Source of the DNA: CAVQMC01 sp963713505
Lineage (GTDB): Bacteria > Bacteroidota > Ignavibacteria > Ignavibacteriales > Ignavibacteriaceae
Direction: 5' to 3'
Assembly: GCA_963713505.1 (NCBI GenBank)
Contig: CAVQMC010000009.1
Coordinates: 1 to 64,000 of the forward strand
Length of the DNA stretch: 64,000 nucleotides
In this document: one piece after another, positions 44,389 through 54,089 of the stretch
Layout of the letters: each line of letters begins with the position of its first letter
Numbering within the stretch: the first letter of the stretch is position 1
Translations under genes and position numbers: made by a program
The notes under the pieces: generated by a model
Told to the model about the DNA's origin: nothing
Databases searched by the model: none
The model's input: the letters and a program-made list of their open reading frames with translations, nothing else

Positions 44389-45519
44389 TTGGAAAAGTCA
44401 AACAGAGTAATTTCAATTGATCTTCTTCGGGGTTGGGCTCTGTTTGTAATGATAGAAGTACATATTTTCAATTCCATGCTGATCCCCTCTTTAAAAGAAA
44501 CCGCCTGGTTCGGAATATTAACTTATATAAACGGGTTAGTTGCTCCCGCTTTTCTATTCGCTTCCGGTTTTGCTTTTGTACTTTCTACAAAAAATAAAAT
44601 TTTAGATCTAAAAGAGTTCAAAAAACCTTTCTGGAAAAAAATAAAACGAATTGGACTTATATTTCTAACAGGTTACTCACTTCATTTACCTTATTTTTCT
44701 TTTAGTAAAATTCTTAATAAAGCCACTCCGGGAGAAATTATTTCTTTTTTTAATGTTGATATACTCCAATGTATTGCATTTGGATTAATAATATTAATTC
44801 TTTTAAGGGTCTTGATCAAAACAGAAAAGGCATTTAATATTTCCATTATAGTTTTAACGGTTGTTATAATTTTAATTTCTCCTATAATATGGACAATTAA
44901 CTTCACTAACTTTTTACCTGTATTTATTTCTAATTATTTTAATCCTCAACACGGATCATTATTCCCGGTTTTTCCATGGATTTCATTTATGTTTGCCGGA
45001 ACTATTGCAGGAATTAATTACTTAAAAAATAAGTCTAATTACGATGAAGAAAACTTTAATAAAAATATTTTAGTATCGGGATTAATATTTACCGGGTTAG
45101 GATTTTTCTTTTTATCCAAAGCATTTCCTAATTCAATAATAAACTTCAGCTCAAATTTGTTTTTCTTTTTAGAAAGAATCGGTTTGATATTATTACTTTT
45201 AGCCTTATTTCAGTATTATGTAAAGAAGAGAAAAACTGAAAGTTCTTTTGTCCTGGATGTCAGCAGAGAATCACTTTTAGTATACTGGCTTCACCTTGTA
45301 ATTTTATACGGAACGTTCTGGAATAATAAGAGTATAGTACTTATAATAAATCAAAGATTTGGAGTTTTTGAATGCATTGTGTTAACAATTCTAATTGCAG
45401 TACTTATGATATTAATTTCCAAGTTAGTTGGTTATTTTAGATTCAAATTCCCCCAGAAATTTTATTACTTTACAACTGCTGCAATTAGTATTGCGGTTTT
45501 AATCTTTTTTATTATCTAG
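44389..45519 (+). CDS. Membrane acyltransferase-like protein (DUF1624/heparan-alpha-glucosaminide acetyltransferase type)
   Basis: 376 residues from a TTG start, with about ten membrane helices. The N-terminus RVISIDLLRGWALFVMIEVH carries the R-x-x-S/x-D-x-L-R-G motif and a following histidine, typical of this acyltransferase superfamily. A later segment is HGSLFPVFPWISFMFAGTIAG. The C-terminal part (VSRESLLVYWLHLVILYG) is also characteristic. It probably acetylates a cell-surface sugar; the substrate is unknown. It stands alone between a terminator and the mgsA remnant. Confidence 0.75.
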   Translation: MEKSNRVISIDLLRGWALFVMIEVHIFNSMLIPSLKETAWFGILTYINGLVAPAFLFASGFAFVLSTKNKILDLKEFKKPFWKKIKRIGLIFLTGYSLHLPYFSFSKILNKATPGEIISFFNVDILQCIAFGLIILILLRVLIKTEKAFNISIIVLTVVIILISPIIWTINFTNFLPVFISNYFNPQHGSLFPVFPWISFMFAGTIAGINYLKNKSNYDEENFNKNILVSGLIFTGLGFFFLSKAFPNSIINFSSNLFFFLERIGLILLLLALFQYYVKKRKTESSFVLDVSRESLLVYWLHLVILYGTFWNNKSIVLIINQRFGVFECIVLTILIAVLMILISKLVGYFRFKFPQKFYYFTTAAISIAVLIFFII

Positions 45520-45762
45520 AAATTAACCAATTTGTTTCTATCAGCTTCCATCATTTTATCTTTGAAATCAATTAATTCCCTTCTTTATTTTGTTGACACA
45601 ATCGGAGATGAAATTATAAAATCAGCAGAAGATCTGTTGCAGGCAATCGAAATATTATGAACAACTTCAATTCTTAAAAATGCTTTGTTAAATTTTGCCA
45701 TCAAGAATATCAAATTTTCTGTTGTTGTGTGCAATTAATGTGATTCTTTTTTCCTTATTCAT
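45516..45762 (-). pseudogene. mgsA: Remnant of methylglyoxal synthase with internal deletion
   Basis: On the minus strand from an ATG at 45762 the sequence reads MNKEKRITLIAHNNRKFDIL, the MgsA N-terminus. One base further the frame becomes MAKFNKAFLRIEVVHNISIA and CNRSSADFIISSPIVSTK, with stop at 45585-45587. The second part matches the MgsA C-terminal region (R-x-x-x-V-x-N-I-P-x-A-x-N-x-x-T/S-A-D-F-I-I-x-S-P). The middle of the enzyme, roughly 60-70 residues including the G-T-T-G and G-P-x-G-G-D-Q-Q motifs, is missing. After a further shift RELIDFKDKMMEADRNKLV runs to 45516 and may be its tail. A decayed gene, not just an indel. Confidence 0.7.
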
Positions 45763-45996
45763 TGCAATTATTGATTTATTCACTTTTTCTACTTTTTTGC
45801 TAAAAACAGCTAGGAACACCCGAATCAATTAACAACAAATAGCTTTTAAATAATTACTAAAATTTGAATTCATTGCACGGCTCACTTTTGCAGCAAATTA
45901 TTCTTAAATCCTTAAATATTAGTGCTTTGATTAATTTGAGTTTAGGGGAAAAATTCTTATAATTTATAATAATACAAGAATTTAAAACTCGATACT
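45763..45996. other. Promoter region of the sucrose genes
   Basis: AT-rich region between the mgsA remnant (minus) and the fructokinase gene (plus). No gene or repeat is visible; it should hold the promoter of the three-gene sucrose operon. Confidence 0.35.
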
Positions 45997-46896
45997 ATGA
46001 ATATTACAGCAATTGGTGAAATATTATTTGATGTTTATCCCGAATATAAAAAATTAGGCGGTGCACCTTTTAATTTTATTCATCATGTTATTAAATTAAC
46101 CGGAAAAGGCAATTTTATAAGTCGTGTCGGAAATGATGATTTAGGCAAAGAGATTTTGGAAATACTTAAAAATAAAAAAATCTCAAATGATTTTGTTCAA
46201 ATTGATGATGAACATAAAACCGGAGTTGCAAAACCTTCGCTTGGAAATGATAAAGTGCCGGATTGGAATATTGAACTGAACCGCGCTTATGATTTTATTG
46301 AATTAAATGATAAAATAAAAAATTTATTTAATCAAAAAACAGATTGTCTTTATTTTGGAACTCTTGCTCAGAGATCGGAAAAATCAAAAAAAACAATTCA
46401 ATCATTTTTTAATAATGATGATAAAAAATATTTCTGTGATTTAAATATCCGCCAAAATTTTTACAATAAAGAAATTATAGAAAGCTCTTTAAAAACATCA
46501 AATGTTCTTAAGCTTAATCTAGATGAATTAAAACTTTTAAATGATTTGTTGTACAATAAAAATTTTGACCAGAAAGATACTGCACAAAAATTAATTGATA
46601 ATTATACTTTAGATTTACTTTGTGTTACAAAAGGTTCCGATGGTGCTTATCTATATAAAGCGAATGAATCAAATAATTATCAAGTTAAATTAGATAAAAA
46701 TGAAATTGTAGATACTGTTGGTGCAGGTGATGCCTATGCATCTTTTTTATGTATAGGATTTCTGGAACATTGGGAACTTGATAAGATAAATAAATTTGCT
46801 TCCGAATTTGCCGCAGAAATTGTTAAGATTAATGGTGCATTACCAGACAATGATTCTTTGTATGAAAAGTTTAAAGAAAGAATGAGCAATAATTAA
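45997..46896 (+). CDS. PfkB-family fructokinase
   Basis: Phosphorylates a sugar, most likely fructose, with ATP. 299 residues. N-terminal ITAIGEILFDVYPEYKKLGGAPFNF (PfkB signature region with the GG-A-P-x-N motif), FISRVGNDDLGKEIL, and C-terminal signature DTVGAGDAYASFLC with catalytic D245. The choice of fructose comes from context: the next two genes make and cleave sucrose, and cleavage yields fructose. Its TAA overlaps the next ATG (TAATG). The frame is intact. Confidence 0.9.
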   Translation: MNITAIGEILFDVYPEYKKLGGAPFNFIHHVIKLTGKGNFISRVGNDDLGKEILEILKNKKISNDFVQIDDEHKTGVAKPSLGNDKVPDWNIELNRAYDFIELNDKIKNLFNQKTDCLYFGTLAQRSEKSKKTIQSFFNNDDKKYFCDLNIRQNFYNKEIIESSLKTSNVLKLNLDELKLLNDLLYNKNFDQKDTAQKLIDNYTLDLLCVTKGSDGAYLYKANESNNYQVKLDKNEIVDTVGAGDAYASFLCIGFLEHWELDKINKFASEFAAEIVKINGALPDNDSLYEKFKERMSNN

Positions 46897-49085
46897 TGAT
46901 AATAAATCAAAATAAAGAAAACGGTTATTACATTCAGTTATACAGTCTCCACGGATTAATCCGCGGGCACGATCTGGAACTTGGGCGCGATGCCGATACA
47001 GGCGGGCAAACAAAATATGTTTTGGAACTTGCTAAAACTTTAAGCAAAGATCCAAGAGTTGCCAAAGTTGAACTAATAACCAGACAAATTAAAGATAAAA
47101 ATGTTTCGAGCGATTATTCTGAACATATAGAAAAAATAAATGATAAATTCAGTATAGTTAGGGTAAGATGCGGCGGCGGAAAATATATAAGGAAAGAATT
47201 GCTCTGGCCTCATCTTGAAGAATTTGTTGATAAAAGTATAAAATATATAAAATCCAATAGACGGCTCCCGGATATTATTCACAGTCATTATGCAGATGCA
47301 GGTTATGTCTGCAGCGAACTTACTAAGTTTTTCGGAATCCCTTTCATTCATACGGGACACTCACTTGGAAGAGCTAAATTAAGAAAATTGTTAAGTGAAG
47401 GACTAGAAATAGAAGATATTGAAAGACGTTATAAAATCAGTCACAGAATAGATGTTGAAGAAAATGTTATATATTATGCCGATAGAATTATAACAAGTAC
47501 TAGACAAGAAATTCAAATGCAGTACGGGGAATATTCGAATACAAATGAGGAAAAATTCAGAGTAATTCCACCAGGTGTTGATCTGCAAAAATTTTATCCA
47601 TACAATCAAAAAAAATCCGAAAATGAAGAACCTGAAAAATGGCAGAAAACCATCCGTGCTAAACTCCATAGGTTTTTTGTTAATGTAGATAAACCGCTTA
47701 TTTTAAGTATTTGCAGGCCTGATAAAAGAAAAAATATTTCCGGATTAATAAAAGCTTACGGCGAAAATCCGGAATTACAGAAAAAAGCTAACCTGGCAGT
47801 TTTTGCCGGAATTCGAAAAGACATTCAGGAAATGCCTGAAAATGAAAAAGAAGTTTTAACAGAAATTTTACTGTTACTTGATAAATATAATTTATATGGG
47901 AAAATGGCGATTCCTAAAAGACACGACACGCAGCATGAAGTTCCGCAGTTATATAGAATTGCTGCTGAATCAGGGGGAATATTTGTAAATGCCGCGCTCA
48001 CAGAACCGTTTGGCCTTACTCTAATTGAAGCTGCTGCTTCCGGTGTTCCGGTAATAGCAACAGATGATGGTGGACCAAGAGATATCTTGGAGAACTGCAG
48101 AAACGGAAAGTTGGTGGATGTTTCGGATTATAATAATATATCAATCGCTTTAAATGAACTTATCGATAATAATAATTTATGGAATGAATGTTCAGAAAAT
48201 GGGATGAAAAATGTTAAAGAATATTATACATGGGAAGCTCATACAAATAAATATTTAAATGAAATAGACAAGATGTTTGAATCAGAATTAATAAAAGAAA
48301 ATACTATTGCCCCAGTCGGTAAAAAACTTTTAAATATTGAAAAGTTAATTGTATCCGACATTGATCATACGCTCTTAGGTGATGATGAAGCATTGGGAGA
48401 ATTTATCCATCTATTAAAAGGAGTTCATTCCCAAATTGGATTTGCAGTCGCAACGGGAAGAACAGTTCAATCTGCATTTAATGTTCTTAAAGAAAAAAAT
48501 GTTCCTTTACCCGATGTAATTATATCTTCCGTCGGCTCGGAAATTTATTATAATTACGAAGGAGAATTAATTTATTCAAAAGGCTGGGATGCACATATTT
48601 CTCATCAATGGAACAGGGAAAAAGTAATTGAACTGATGAAAGGATTTGATTTTCTGCAATATCAGGAAGAAGAAACTCAGCGTAGGTACAAGATAAGTTA
48701 TTATTCATTTGAAGATGAAGATAATTTGAAAAAAGTTAAAAATGCATTAATCAAAAATAAGGTTAAAGCAAATGTTATTTTCAGCCATGGACAGTACCTT
48801 GATATTCTTCCTTACAGGGCGTCCAAAGGAAAAGCCATTAGATATTTATGCTACAGATGGAATTTACCTTATGAAAATATTATAGTCGCAGGTGATTCGG
48901 GAAACGATGCGGAAATGCTTAAAGGAGATTTACTCGGTGTTGTTGTTTCCAATTACAGCAAAGAACTTGATTCGCTCCGCGGAAGTAAAAGAGTTTATTT
49001 TGCAAATCGCAGCTACGCAGGCGGAATTATAGACGGAATAAATCATTATGATTTTCTTGAAAATTTGAAAGGAGTTTCGGTTTGA
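46896..49085 (+). CDS. Bifunctional sucrose-phosphate synthase/sucrose-phosphate phosphatase
   Basis: 729 residues. Residues 1-460 are a GT-B (GT4) sucrose-phosphate synthase: YIQLYSLHGLIRGHDLELG, DADTGGQTKYVLELAKTL, IIHSHYADAGYVCSEL, HTGHSLGRAKLRKLL, and the donor-site E-x7-E in LTEPFGLTLIEAAASGVPVI. Residues 480-729 are a HAD phosphatase of the sucrose-phosphatase type: D488-I-D490-H-T, VATGRTVQSAF, YLDILPYRASKGKAI, GDSGNDAEML. Together they turn UDP(ADP)-glucose and fructose 6-phosphate into sucrose. It is coupled to the fructokinase and sucrose synthase genes by overlapping stops and starts. Confidence 0.94.
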   Translation: MIINQNKENGYYIQLYSLHGLIRGHDLELGRDADTGGQTKYVLELAKTLSKDPRVAKVELITRQIKDKNVSSDYSEHIEKINDKFSIVRVRCGGGKYIRKELLWPHLEEFVDKSIKYIKSNRRLPDIIHSHYADAGYVCSELTKFFGIPFIHTGHSLGRAKLRKLLSEGLEIEDIERRYKISHRIDVEENVIYYADRIITSTRQEIQMQYGEYSNTNEEKFRVIPPGVDLQKFYPYNQKKSENEEPEKWQKTIRAKLHRFFVNVDKPLILSICRPDKRKNISGLIKAYGENPELQKKANLAVFAGIRKDIQEMPENEKEVLTEILLLLDKYNLYGKMAIPKRHDTQHEVPQLYRIAAESGGIFVNAALTEPFGLTLIEAAASGVPVIATDDGGPRDILENCRNGKLVDVSDYNNISIALNELIDNNNLWNECSENGMKNVKEYYTWEAHTNKYLNEIDKMFESELIKENTIAPVGKKLLNIEKLIVSDIDHTLLGDDEALGEFIHLLKGVHSQIGFAVATGRTVQSAFNVLKEKNVPLPDVIISSVGSEIYYNYEGELIYSKGWDAHISHQWNREKVIELMKGFDFLQYQEEETQRRYKISYYSFEDEDNLKKVKNALIKNKVKANVIFSHGQYLDILPYRASKGKAIRYLCYRWNLPYENIIVAGDSGNDAEMLKGDLLGVVVSNYSKELDSLRGSKRVYFANRSYAGGIIDGINHYDFLENLKGVSV

Positions 49086-51475
49086 AAAAAAAGATTATTG
49101 AACTTATTGAAAAAAATAAAAAAGACCTTTTTAGATTTTTAAATAAAGTTTCCAAACATGAAAATAAACTATTGGTAAAAGGTAACTTAATAGAATTACT
49201 AAGAGAATTTAAAAAAGATGATGAAAGTTTAAACTTTGATGATATTGTACATATAATAGATCATATTACTGAATCCGTCTGCAGAGGAAGTTTTATCTAT
49301 TTTGAAATAAGAGAAAATATTGCCGATTCAGATTTTTTGGCTTTTAACATCGAAGAATCTTATTATGAAAAAATATCGGCTTATGAATACTTACGCATAA
49401 AAGAAGAGTTTGTAAATCCTCATGAGACAAATAATATTTTAACTTTAAACTTCAGTACTTTTTATGATAAATTTCCAAGTGTTAGAGAACCTAAGAGTAT
49501 AGGTAAAGGTGTAGAATATCTAAACAGATATCTATCAAGTAAAATGTTTACAGAGCCGGAAAAATTAAGCAAGGCCTTGTTTGATTTTCTTTTTGTTCAC
49601 AAACATAAATCCCAGCAATTAATTTTAAATGGAAGAATTAACAGTCCTACTGTTTTAAGCAGCAGTTTAGATAAAGCAATTAATTTTTTAAAGAGAAAAC
49701 CGGAAGATGAACCATTTAAAAAATTCCAGCATAATTTGCAGGAAATGGGTTTTGAAAGAGGTTTAGGGAATACTGCAGGCACTATTCTAGAGAGTTTGGA
49801 ACAACTAGACCAATTAATGCAGTCGCCTGACTATGTTGCTTTGCAGGAATTTCTTTCTAAAATTCCTATGATTTTTAATATAGCCGTAGTTTCCACACAT
49901 GGTTATTTTGGACAGGAAGGAGTTTTAGGTAAACCTGATACCGGTGGTCAGGTAGTTTATATTTTAGATCAGGTTAAAGCCTTAGAAAAAGAATTGATTT
50001 CTACATTGAAAAAATCCGGCATTGAGGCTAATCCCAAAATAATAATTCTTACCAGACTTATTCCAAATGCCGGAGATTCAAAATGCAACCAAAGGCTTGA
50101 AAAAGTTCATGAAACAAAAAACTCATGGATTTTAAGAGTTCCGTTCAGGGAATTCAATAAAAATGTAACGGATAATTGGATTTCCCGTTTTGAAATTTGG
50201 CCTTATCTGGATGACTTTTCAGAAGATGCGTATAAAGAATTATTAGCAGAATTCGGTGAAAGACCTGATTTTATAATCGGTAATTATTCCGATGGAAATA
50301 TGGTAGCTTATATGCTGGCTCAAAAATTCGGTGTAACGCAATGTAATATTGCTCATGCTCTTGAAAAAAGTAAATATTTGTACAGCGCACTTTACTGGAA
50401 AAATTTAGAAGAACAATATCATTTTTCAATTCAGTTTACAGCCGATCTTATTGCAATGAATGCAGCAAATTTTATTGTAACCTCATCTTATCAAGAAATT
50501 GCCGGAACAGAAGAAAGCATCGGACAATATGAATCTTACAGACAATTTACTATGCCGGAGCTTTACAGGGTTACGGGCGGAATAAATCTGTTTCATCCTA
50601 AATTTAATATTGTTCCGCCGGGAGTTAATACAAAGATTTATTTCCCTTATACTAAAGAAGAAGATAGATTAAAAGAAACCCGGGAAGAACTTGAAAATAT
50701 GTTATTCAAAAATGCAGAAGATCCGGATGTTGTGGGTAATTTAGAAAAACCGGAGCTGGTACCGATTTTCTCATTGGCAAGATTGGATAAAATTAAAAAT
50801 CTTACATCACTAGTCCAGTGGTACGGCGAATCTAAGGAACTTCAGAAACTTGCAAACTTAATTATTGTTGCAGGTAATGTTGATTATAATAAATCAACCG
50901 ACGGTGAAGAAAAAGAACAAATCCAGATAATGCATAATCTTATTAATCAATATAATCTTCATAATAAAATAAGATGGATTGGAAAACTTTTCAGGAAGGA
51001 TCAAACCGGAGAAGTTTATAGAATTATTGCAGATCATCAGGGAATTTTTGTTCAGCCTGCTTTATTTGAAGGATTCGGTTTAACGGTTCTTGAAGCAATG
51101 AGATCAGGACTTCCGGTTTTTGCAACGCAGTACGGCGGTCCCTTGGAAATCATAGAAGATGAAATTTCCGGTTTCCATATCGATCCAATTAAAGGAAAAG
51201 AAACCATAGCTAAAATTTTAAGTTTTATAAAAGCATTTAAAAAAGAAAAAGCTAAATGGAAAAGAATTTCCGATAAAGCTATTAAAAGAGTTGATACCAG
51301 CTATAATTGGGAATTATATGCAAAGAAATTATTATCTTATTCAAAGATTTACGGATTCTGGAAATTTACTTCCAACATAGAAATGGAAGAAATGAATGCA
51401 TACTTAGATGTAATTTATCATCTTTTATATAAACCAAGTGCAAATCAAATTTTGGAACTGCATAAATCCCGATAG
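49082..51475 (+). CDS. Sucrose synthase
   Basis: Reversible sucrose + NDP to NDP-glucose + fructose. 797 residues, the family's full length, including the N-terminal regulatory region (1-270) and the GT-B core: NIAVVSTHGYFGQEGVLGKP, DTGGQVVYILDQVKALEKE, GNYSDGNMVAYMLAQKFGVT, NIAHALEKSKYLYSALYWKN, VPPGVNTKIYFPYT, LFEGFGLTVLEAMRSGLPVF. The start is TTG, overlapping the upstream TGA (TTGA) and preceded by AAAGGAGTTT. Bacterial sucrose synthases are uncommon; one is known from Melioribacter, which fits the suggested lineage. The frame is intact. Confidence 0.96.
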   Translation: MKKKIIELIEKNKKDLFRFLNKVSKHENKLLVKGNLIELLREFKKDDESLNFDDIVHIIDHITESVCRGSFIYFEIRENIADSDFLAFNIEESYYEKISAYEYLRIKEEFVNPHETNNILTLNFSTFYDKFPSVREPKSIGKGVEYLNRYLSSKMFTEPEKLSKALFDFLFVHKHKSQQLILNGRINSPTVLSSSLDKAINFLKRKPEDEPFKKFQHNLQEMGFERGLGNTAGTILESLEQLDQLMQSPDYVALQEFLSKIPMIFNIAVVSTHGYFGQEGVLGKPDTGGQVVYILDQVKALEKELISTLKKSGIEANPKIIILTRLIPNAGDSKCNQRLEKVHETKNSWILRVPFREFNKNVTDNWISRFEIWPYLDDFSEDAYKELLAEFGERPDFIIGNYSDGNMVAYMLAQKFGVTQCNIAHALEKSKYLYSALYWKNLEEQYHFSIQFTADLIAMNAANFIVTSSYQEIAGTEESIGQYESYRQFTMPELYRVTGGINLFHPKFNIVPPGVNTKIYFPYTKEEDRLKETREELENMLFKNAEDPDVVGNLEKPELVPIFSLARLDKIKNLTSLVQWYGESKELQKLANLIIVAGNVDYNKSTDGEEKEQIQIMHNLINQYNLHNKIRWIGKLFRKDQTGEVYRIIADHQGIFVQPALFEGFGLTVLEAMRSGLPVFATQYGGPLEIIEDEISGFHIDPIKGKETIAKILSFIKAFKKEKAKWKRISDKAIKRVDTSYNWELYAKKLLSYSKIYGFWKFTSNIEMEEMNAYLDVIYHLLYKPSANQILELHKSR

Positions 51476-51488
51476 AAATAATTGTTAA

Positions 51489-52581
51489 TTATTCTTCACC
51501 TTCAACTCTTGTTTTTATATTATCGTTTCCGTTTGAGTTGGTAATAAAAAGTGTTCTTGTTGGATATGCAAACTCGATACCTTTATTTTCAAATTCTTTG
51601 AACATATTAAGATTAATCGCCTGCTGAATGTCCATATATTTATTATAGTCGGCACCGATAACATAATAAACAAATTCAAAATCTAAACTGGAATCGCCGT
51701 ATCTTGCAAAATGTCCCCTGTCAAAGACAATGTCTTCCTGATCCTCAATAATTTTTCTGACCATTTTAGGAATCATCTCAAGCTGTTCTGCAGTAGTTTG
51801 ATAAATTACTCCGATACTGAAAACAACTCTTCTGCGTTCCATCTTCTTATAGTTATGAATACGGGAATCAGTAAGATCTTTATTGGAGAAAACAAGCTGC
51901 TCGCCTCCTAGACTTCTTATTCTAGTTGTTTTTAAACCTATATATTCAACGCTTCCTAATTTATCACCGACAATAATAAAATCTCCAATTTCAAAAGGAC
52001 GATCAAAAAATATTACAAAGTAGGCAAACAAATCACCCAGAATTGCTTGAGCTGCTAAAGCAACTGCAATACCGCCTACACCTAAACCTGCAATTACAGT
52101 TGAAACATTGAAGCCCAAGTTGTCCATTAAAAAAACAAATCCTAATACCCAAATGAATATGTTCAGAATTGTAGTAACTCCCCTAAGCTCCTTCATCCTT
52201 GACTCGCCCTTATTCTTTTTCCTTACATAAACGCTCAAAGAATAACTTAATAATGAAGAGATCGTTTTTAAGATGAAAAAGGTAATTATAATAATCGAAG
52301 CAATATTTATAATATTTATTGCTTTATCAGGAAGAGTGAGACTTTTAATACCTAAATATAAAGCGCCGTAATAAAGAAGGGGAATTATTGTTTTTTGGAC
52401 TGATTTAACTAGAAAATCATCTATTGAAGTAGATGTTTTTTCCGACCACTTTTTTAATCTGCTTAAAACTATTTTTTCAAATACCTTAACAATGATAACA
52501 CCAACTATAAATATTCCAATAGCTGTTAAGTATAAAAGAACAGTATTTCCAAAATATGTTTGATTTAAAGAAATTCTGCAT
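51489..52581 (-). CDS. MscS-type mechanosensitive ion channel (frame break near start)
   Basis: The open frame from a TTG at 52238 has the MscS core (FGFNVSTVIAGLGVGGIAVALAAQAIL, FAYFVIFFDRPFEIGDFIIVG, SVEYIGLKTTRIRSL) and beta/alpha-beta cytoplasmic domains. The same frame stays open further upstream as far as about 52570 and encodes membrane helices (LYLTAIGIFIVGVIIVKVF, NIASIIIITFFILKTI). A natural start, ATG at 52581 after AAAAGGATAAG, lies one base out of frame, so a single extra base near 52572-52576 is likely and the protein has about 364 residues. It releases solutes on hypo-osmotic shock. It is convergent with sucrose synthase, 13 bases apart. Confidence 0.88.
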
Positions 52582-52663
52582 TAATTCTTATCCTTTTTTC
52601 TTTTTGCGAAAATAATAATTTTTGCAAGAGGATCAGGTGATTTATTTTGAATATTTTCTTTGA

Positions 52664-53071
52664 TTAAATAGAATATTTATTAATGATTTCCTGTGGTATT
52701 CTAACCGGTCTCCCTGATTTTGTTGATATCATCGTATAAATGATATGTCCTTCGCAAGCTATCTTTTCACCTTCTTTTTTTACAATCCAAAAATTTACTT
52801 TACATTGGGCTCCGTTTACAGAATCAAATTGAGTGCGGACTACAATTTTATCATCCAGCTTTAATGCTCTTTTATATTCTATATAGGTTATGCTTACTAC
52901 CCAATTGTAGCCGAGATCATAAAAATCATTCATGGACATTTTATAATCTTTTATCATCTGGTCATAACGCGCTGCCAATACGTAATCTAAATATTTTGTA
53001 TTGTGAACATGATTGTTTAAATCAATATCATCAGGCCTTATTTTTATTTCCGATTCAAAAATAGAATTCAT
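52664..53071 (-). CDS. Acyl-CoA thioesterase, YbgC/FadM-like hotdog fold
   Basis: 135 residues: ESEIKIRPDDIDLNNHVHNTKYLDYV with the catalytic-type D-x-D...N-H-V segment of 4-hydroxybenzoyl-CoA thioesterase-like hotdog proteins, then YNWVVSITYIEYKRALKLDDKIVV and VNFWIVKKEGEKIACEGHIIYTMI. It probably hydrolyses acyl-CoA; the chain is unknown. It lies 18 bases downstream of the outer-membrane protein gene on the same strand. Confidence 0.85.
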   Translation of the reverse strand: MNSIFESEIKIRPDDIDLNNHVHNTKYLDYVLAARYDQMIKDYKMSMNDFYDLGYNWVVSITYIEYKRALKLDDKIVVRTQFDSVNGAQCKVNFWIVKKEGEKIACEGHIIYTMISTKSGRPVRIPQEIINKYSI

Positions 53072-53089
53072 TATTAATCCCGTTTAATT

Positions 53090-53980
53090 TTACTGCCAAT
53101 CAACAGAAAAACCGATTCCGAATCTTGAAACTCTTCTGTTGTAATATGAACTAAAAACATCTCTGCCGTTGTAATATGATAAATAAAAGGAAATTCCCTT
53201 TGAAAGCCAACTTCCGAATTTAATTCCTAAAACCGTTTCATTATTGCCTGCATATTTATCAACTCCGTTTATACTAAAATGATGTGCAATAAAAATATTT
53301 TCGTCGTGATCCCATACTTTACCGAATAAATTTTTAACTGCAAACTGCGCTCCTAAAAGTCCTTTATATCTTTTAAGAACCGGCGGACGTACAAGAGTAG
53401 AATAGGAAAAGCCTCCGTAATATTCAAACACAGATTTATCAAAATTGATCTCGTGCATAACGGTTAATTCTCCGAAATCTTCCGTATAAGGATTCGGTCC
53501 TCTTCCTCCTATCCAGGTTCCGGTTGAAATATCGTAATGACCATCAACAAAATGAGCACTGTTGTGAATAATTCTCAATCTGGCCAATAATCTGTTTGAT
53601 TCATATTTTTTTGCAAAACTTAAATAACCTCCGAAAAAACCATCCAAAGCATCAATTTGCAAACGGTATCCTTTGTAGCTTGTTGAATATGCATAAGCCA
53701 TAAATTCAATTCCCAAAGCAAACTTCATATTTGATTTTGGAAAATTGAAACCTAAAAGATCTATTGAATTGCCGATATCAACCTTTAAATGCGTTGTTTT
53801 TGTATAATATAAAATCCCGATGCGTGCTTCTCTTACATCTGCTTTTAAAGGCATGAATAACAAACCGGAAGGTAAAAATTCAAAATTAAAATTTTCATCT
53901 TTTTTATTCTGAGAAAAGCTTTCAAACGAACATAAATTAACCAGCAAAACAATCAGCAGAAAATATTTTAATAATTTCAT
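53090..53980 (-). CDS. Outer-membrane protein, DUF1207-like
   Basis: 296 residues with a signal peptide (1-23, ending SFSQ), then FEFLPSGLLFMPLKADVREARIG, the DUF1207 N-terminal signature. Alternating amphipathic strands with aromatic girdles run to the end (FYLSYYNGRDVFSSYYN, SRFGIGFSVDWQ). The protein ends in an aromatic/amide residue pair, as outer-membrane beta-barrels do. An HNSAH motif is conserved in this family. Function unknown. Confidence 0.75.
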   Translation of the reverse strand: MKLLKYFLLIVLLVNLCSFESFSQNKKDENFNFEFLPSGLLFMPLKADVREARIGILYYTKTTHLKVDIGNSIDLLGFNFPKSNMKFALGIEFMAYAYSTSYKGYRLQIDALDGFFGGYLSFAKKYESNRLLARLRIIHNSAHFVDGHYDISTGTWIGGRGPNPYTEDFGELTVMHEINFDKSVFEYYGGFSYSTLVRPPVLKRYKGLLGAQFAVKNLFGKVWDHDENIFIAHHFSINGVDKYAGNNETVLGIKFGSWLSKGISFYLSYYNGRDVFSSYYNRRVSRFGIGFSVDWQ

Positions 53981-54089
53981 TTATGCGTTATTAGAAAAAT
54001 TTTTATAAATTGAGTTAAATCATTATTTAAAAGTAATTTTAAGAATTCAAAGATAAAAATAATTTCAGCAATATCTTTAAGTATACTAA

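Noticed and set aside
46945..46970. CACGGATTAATCCGCGGG in the sucrose-phosphate synthase gene as a copy of an intergenic palindrome
   Set aside because: It encodes the conserved SLHGLIRGHDL segment of the enzyme, so the resemblance is a coding coincidence.
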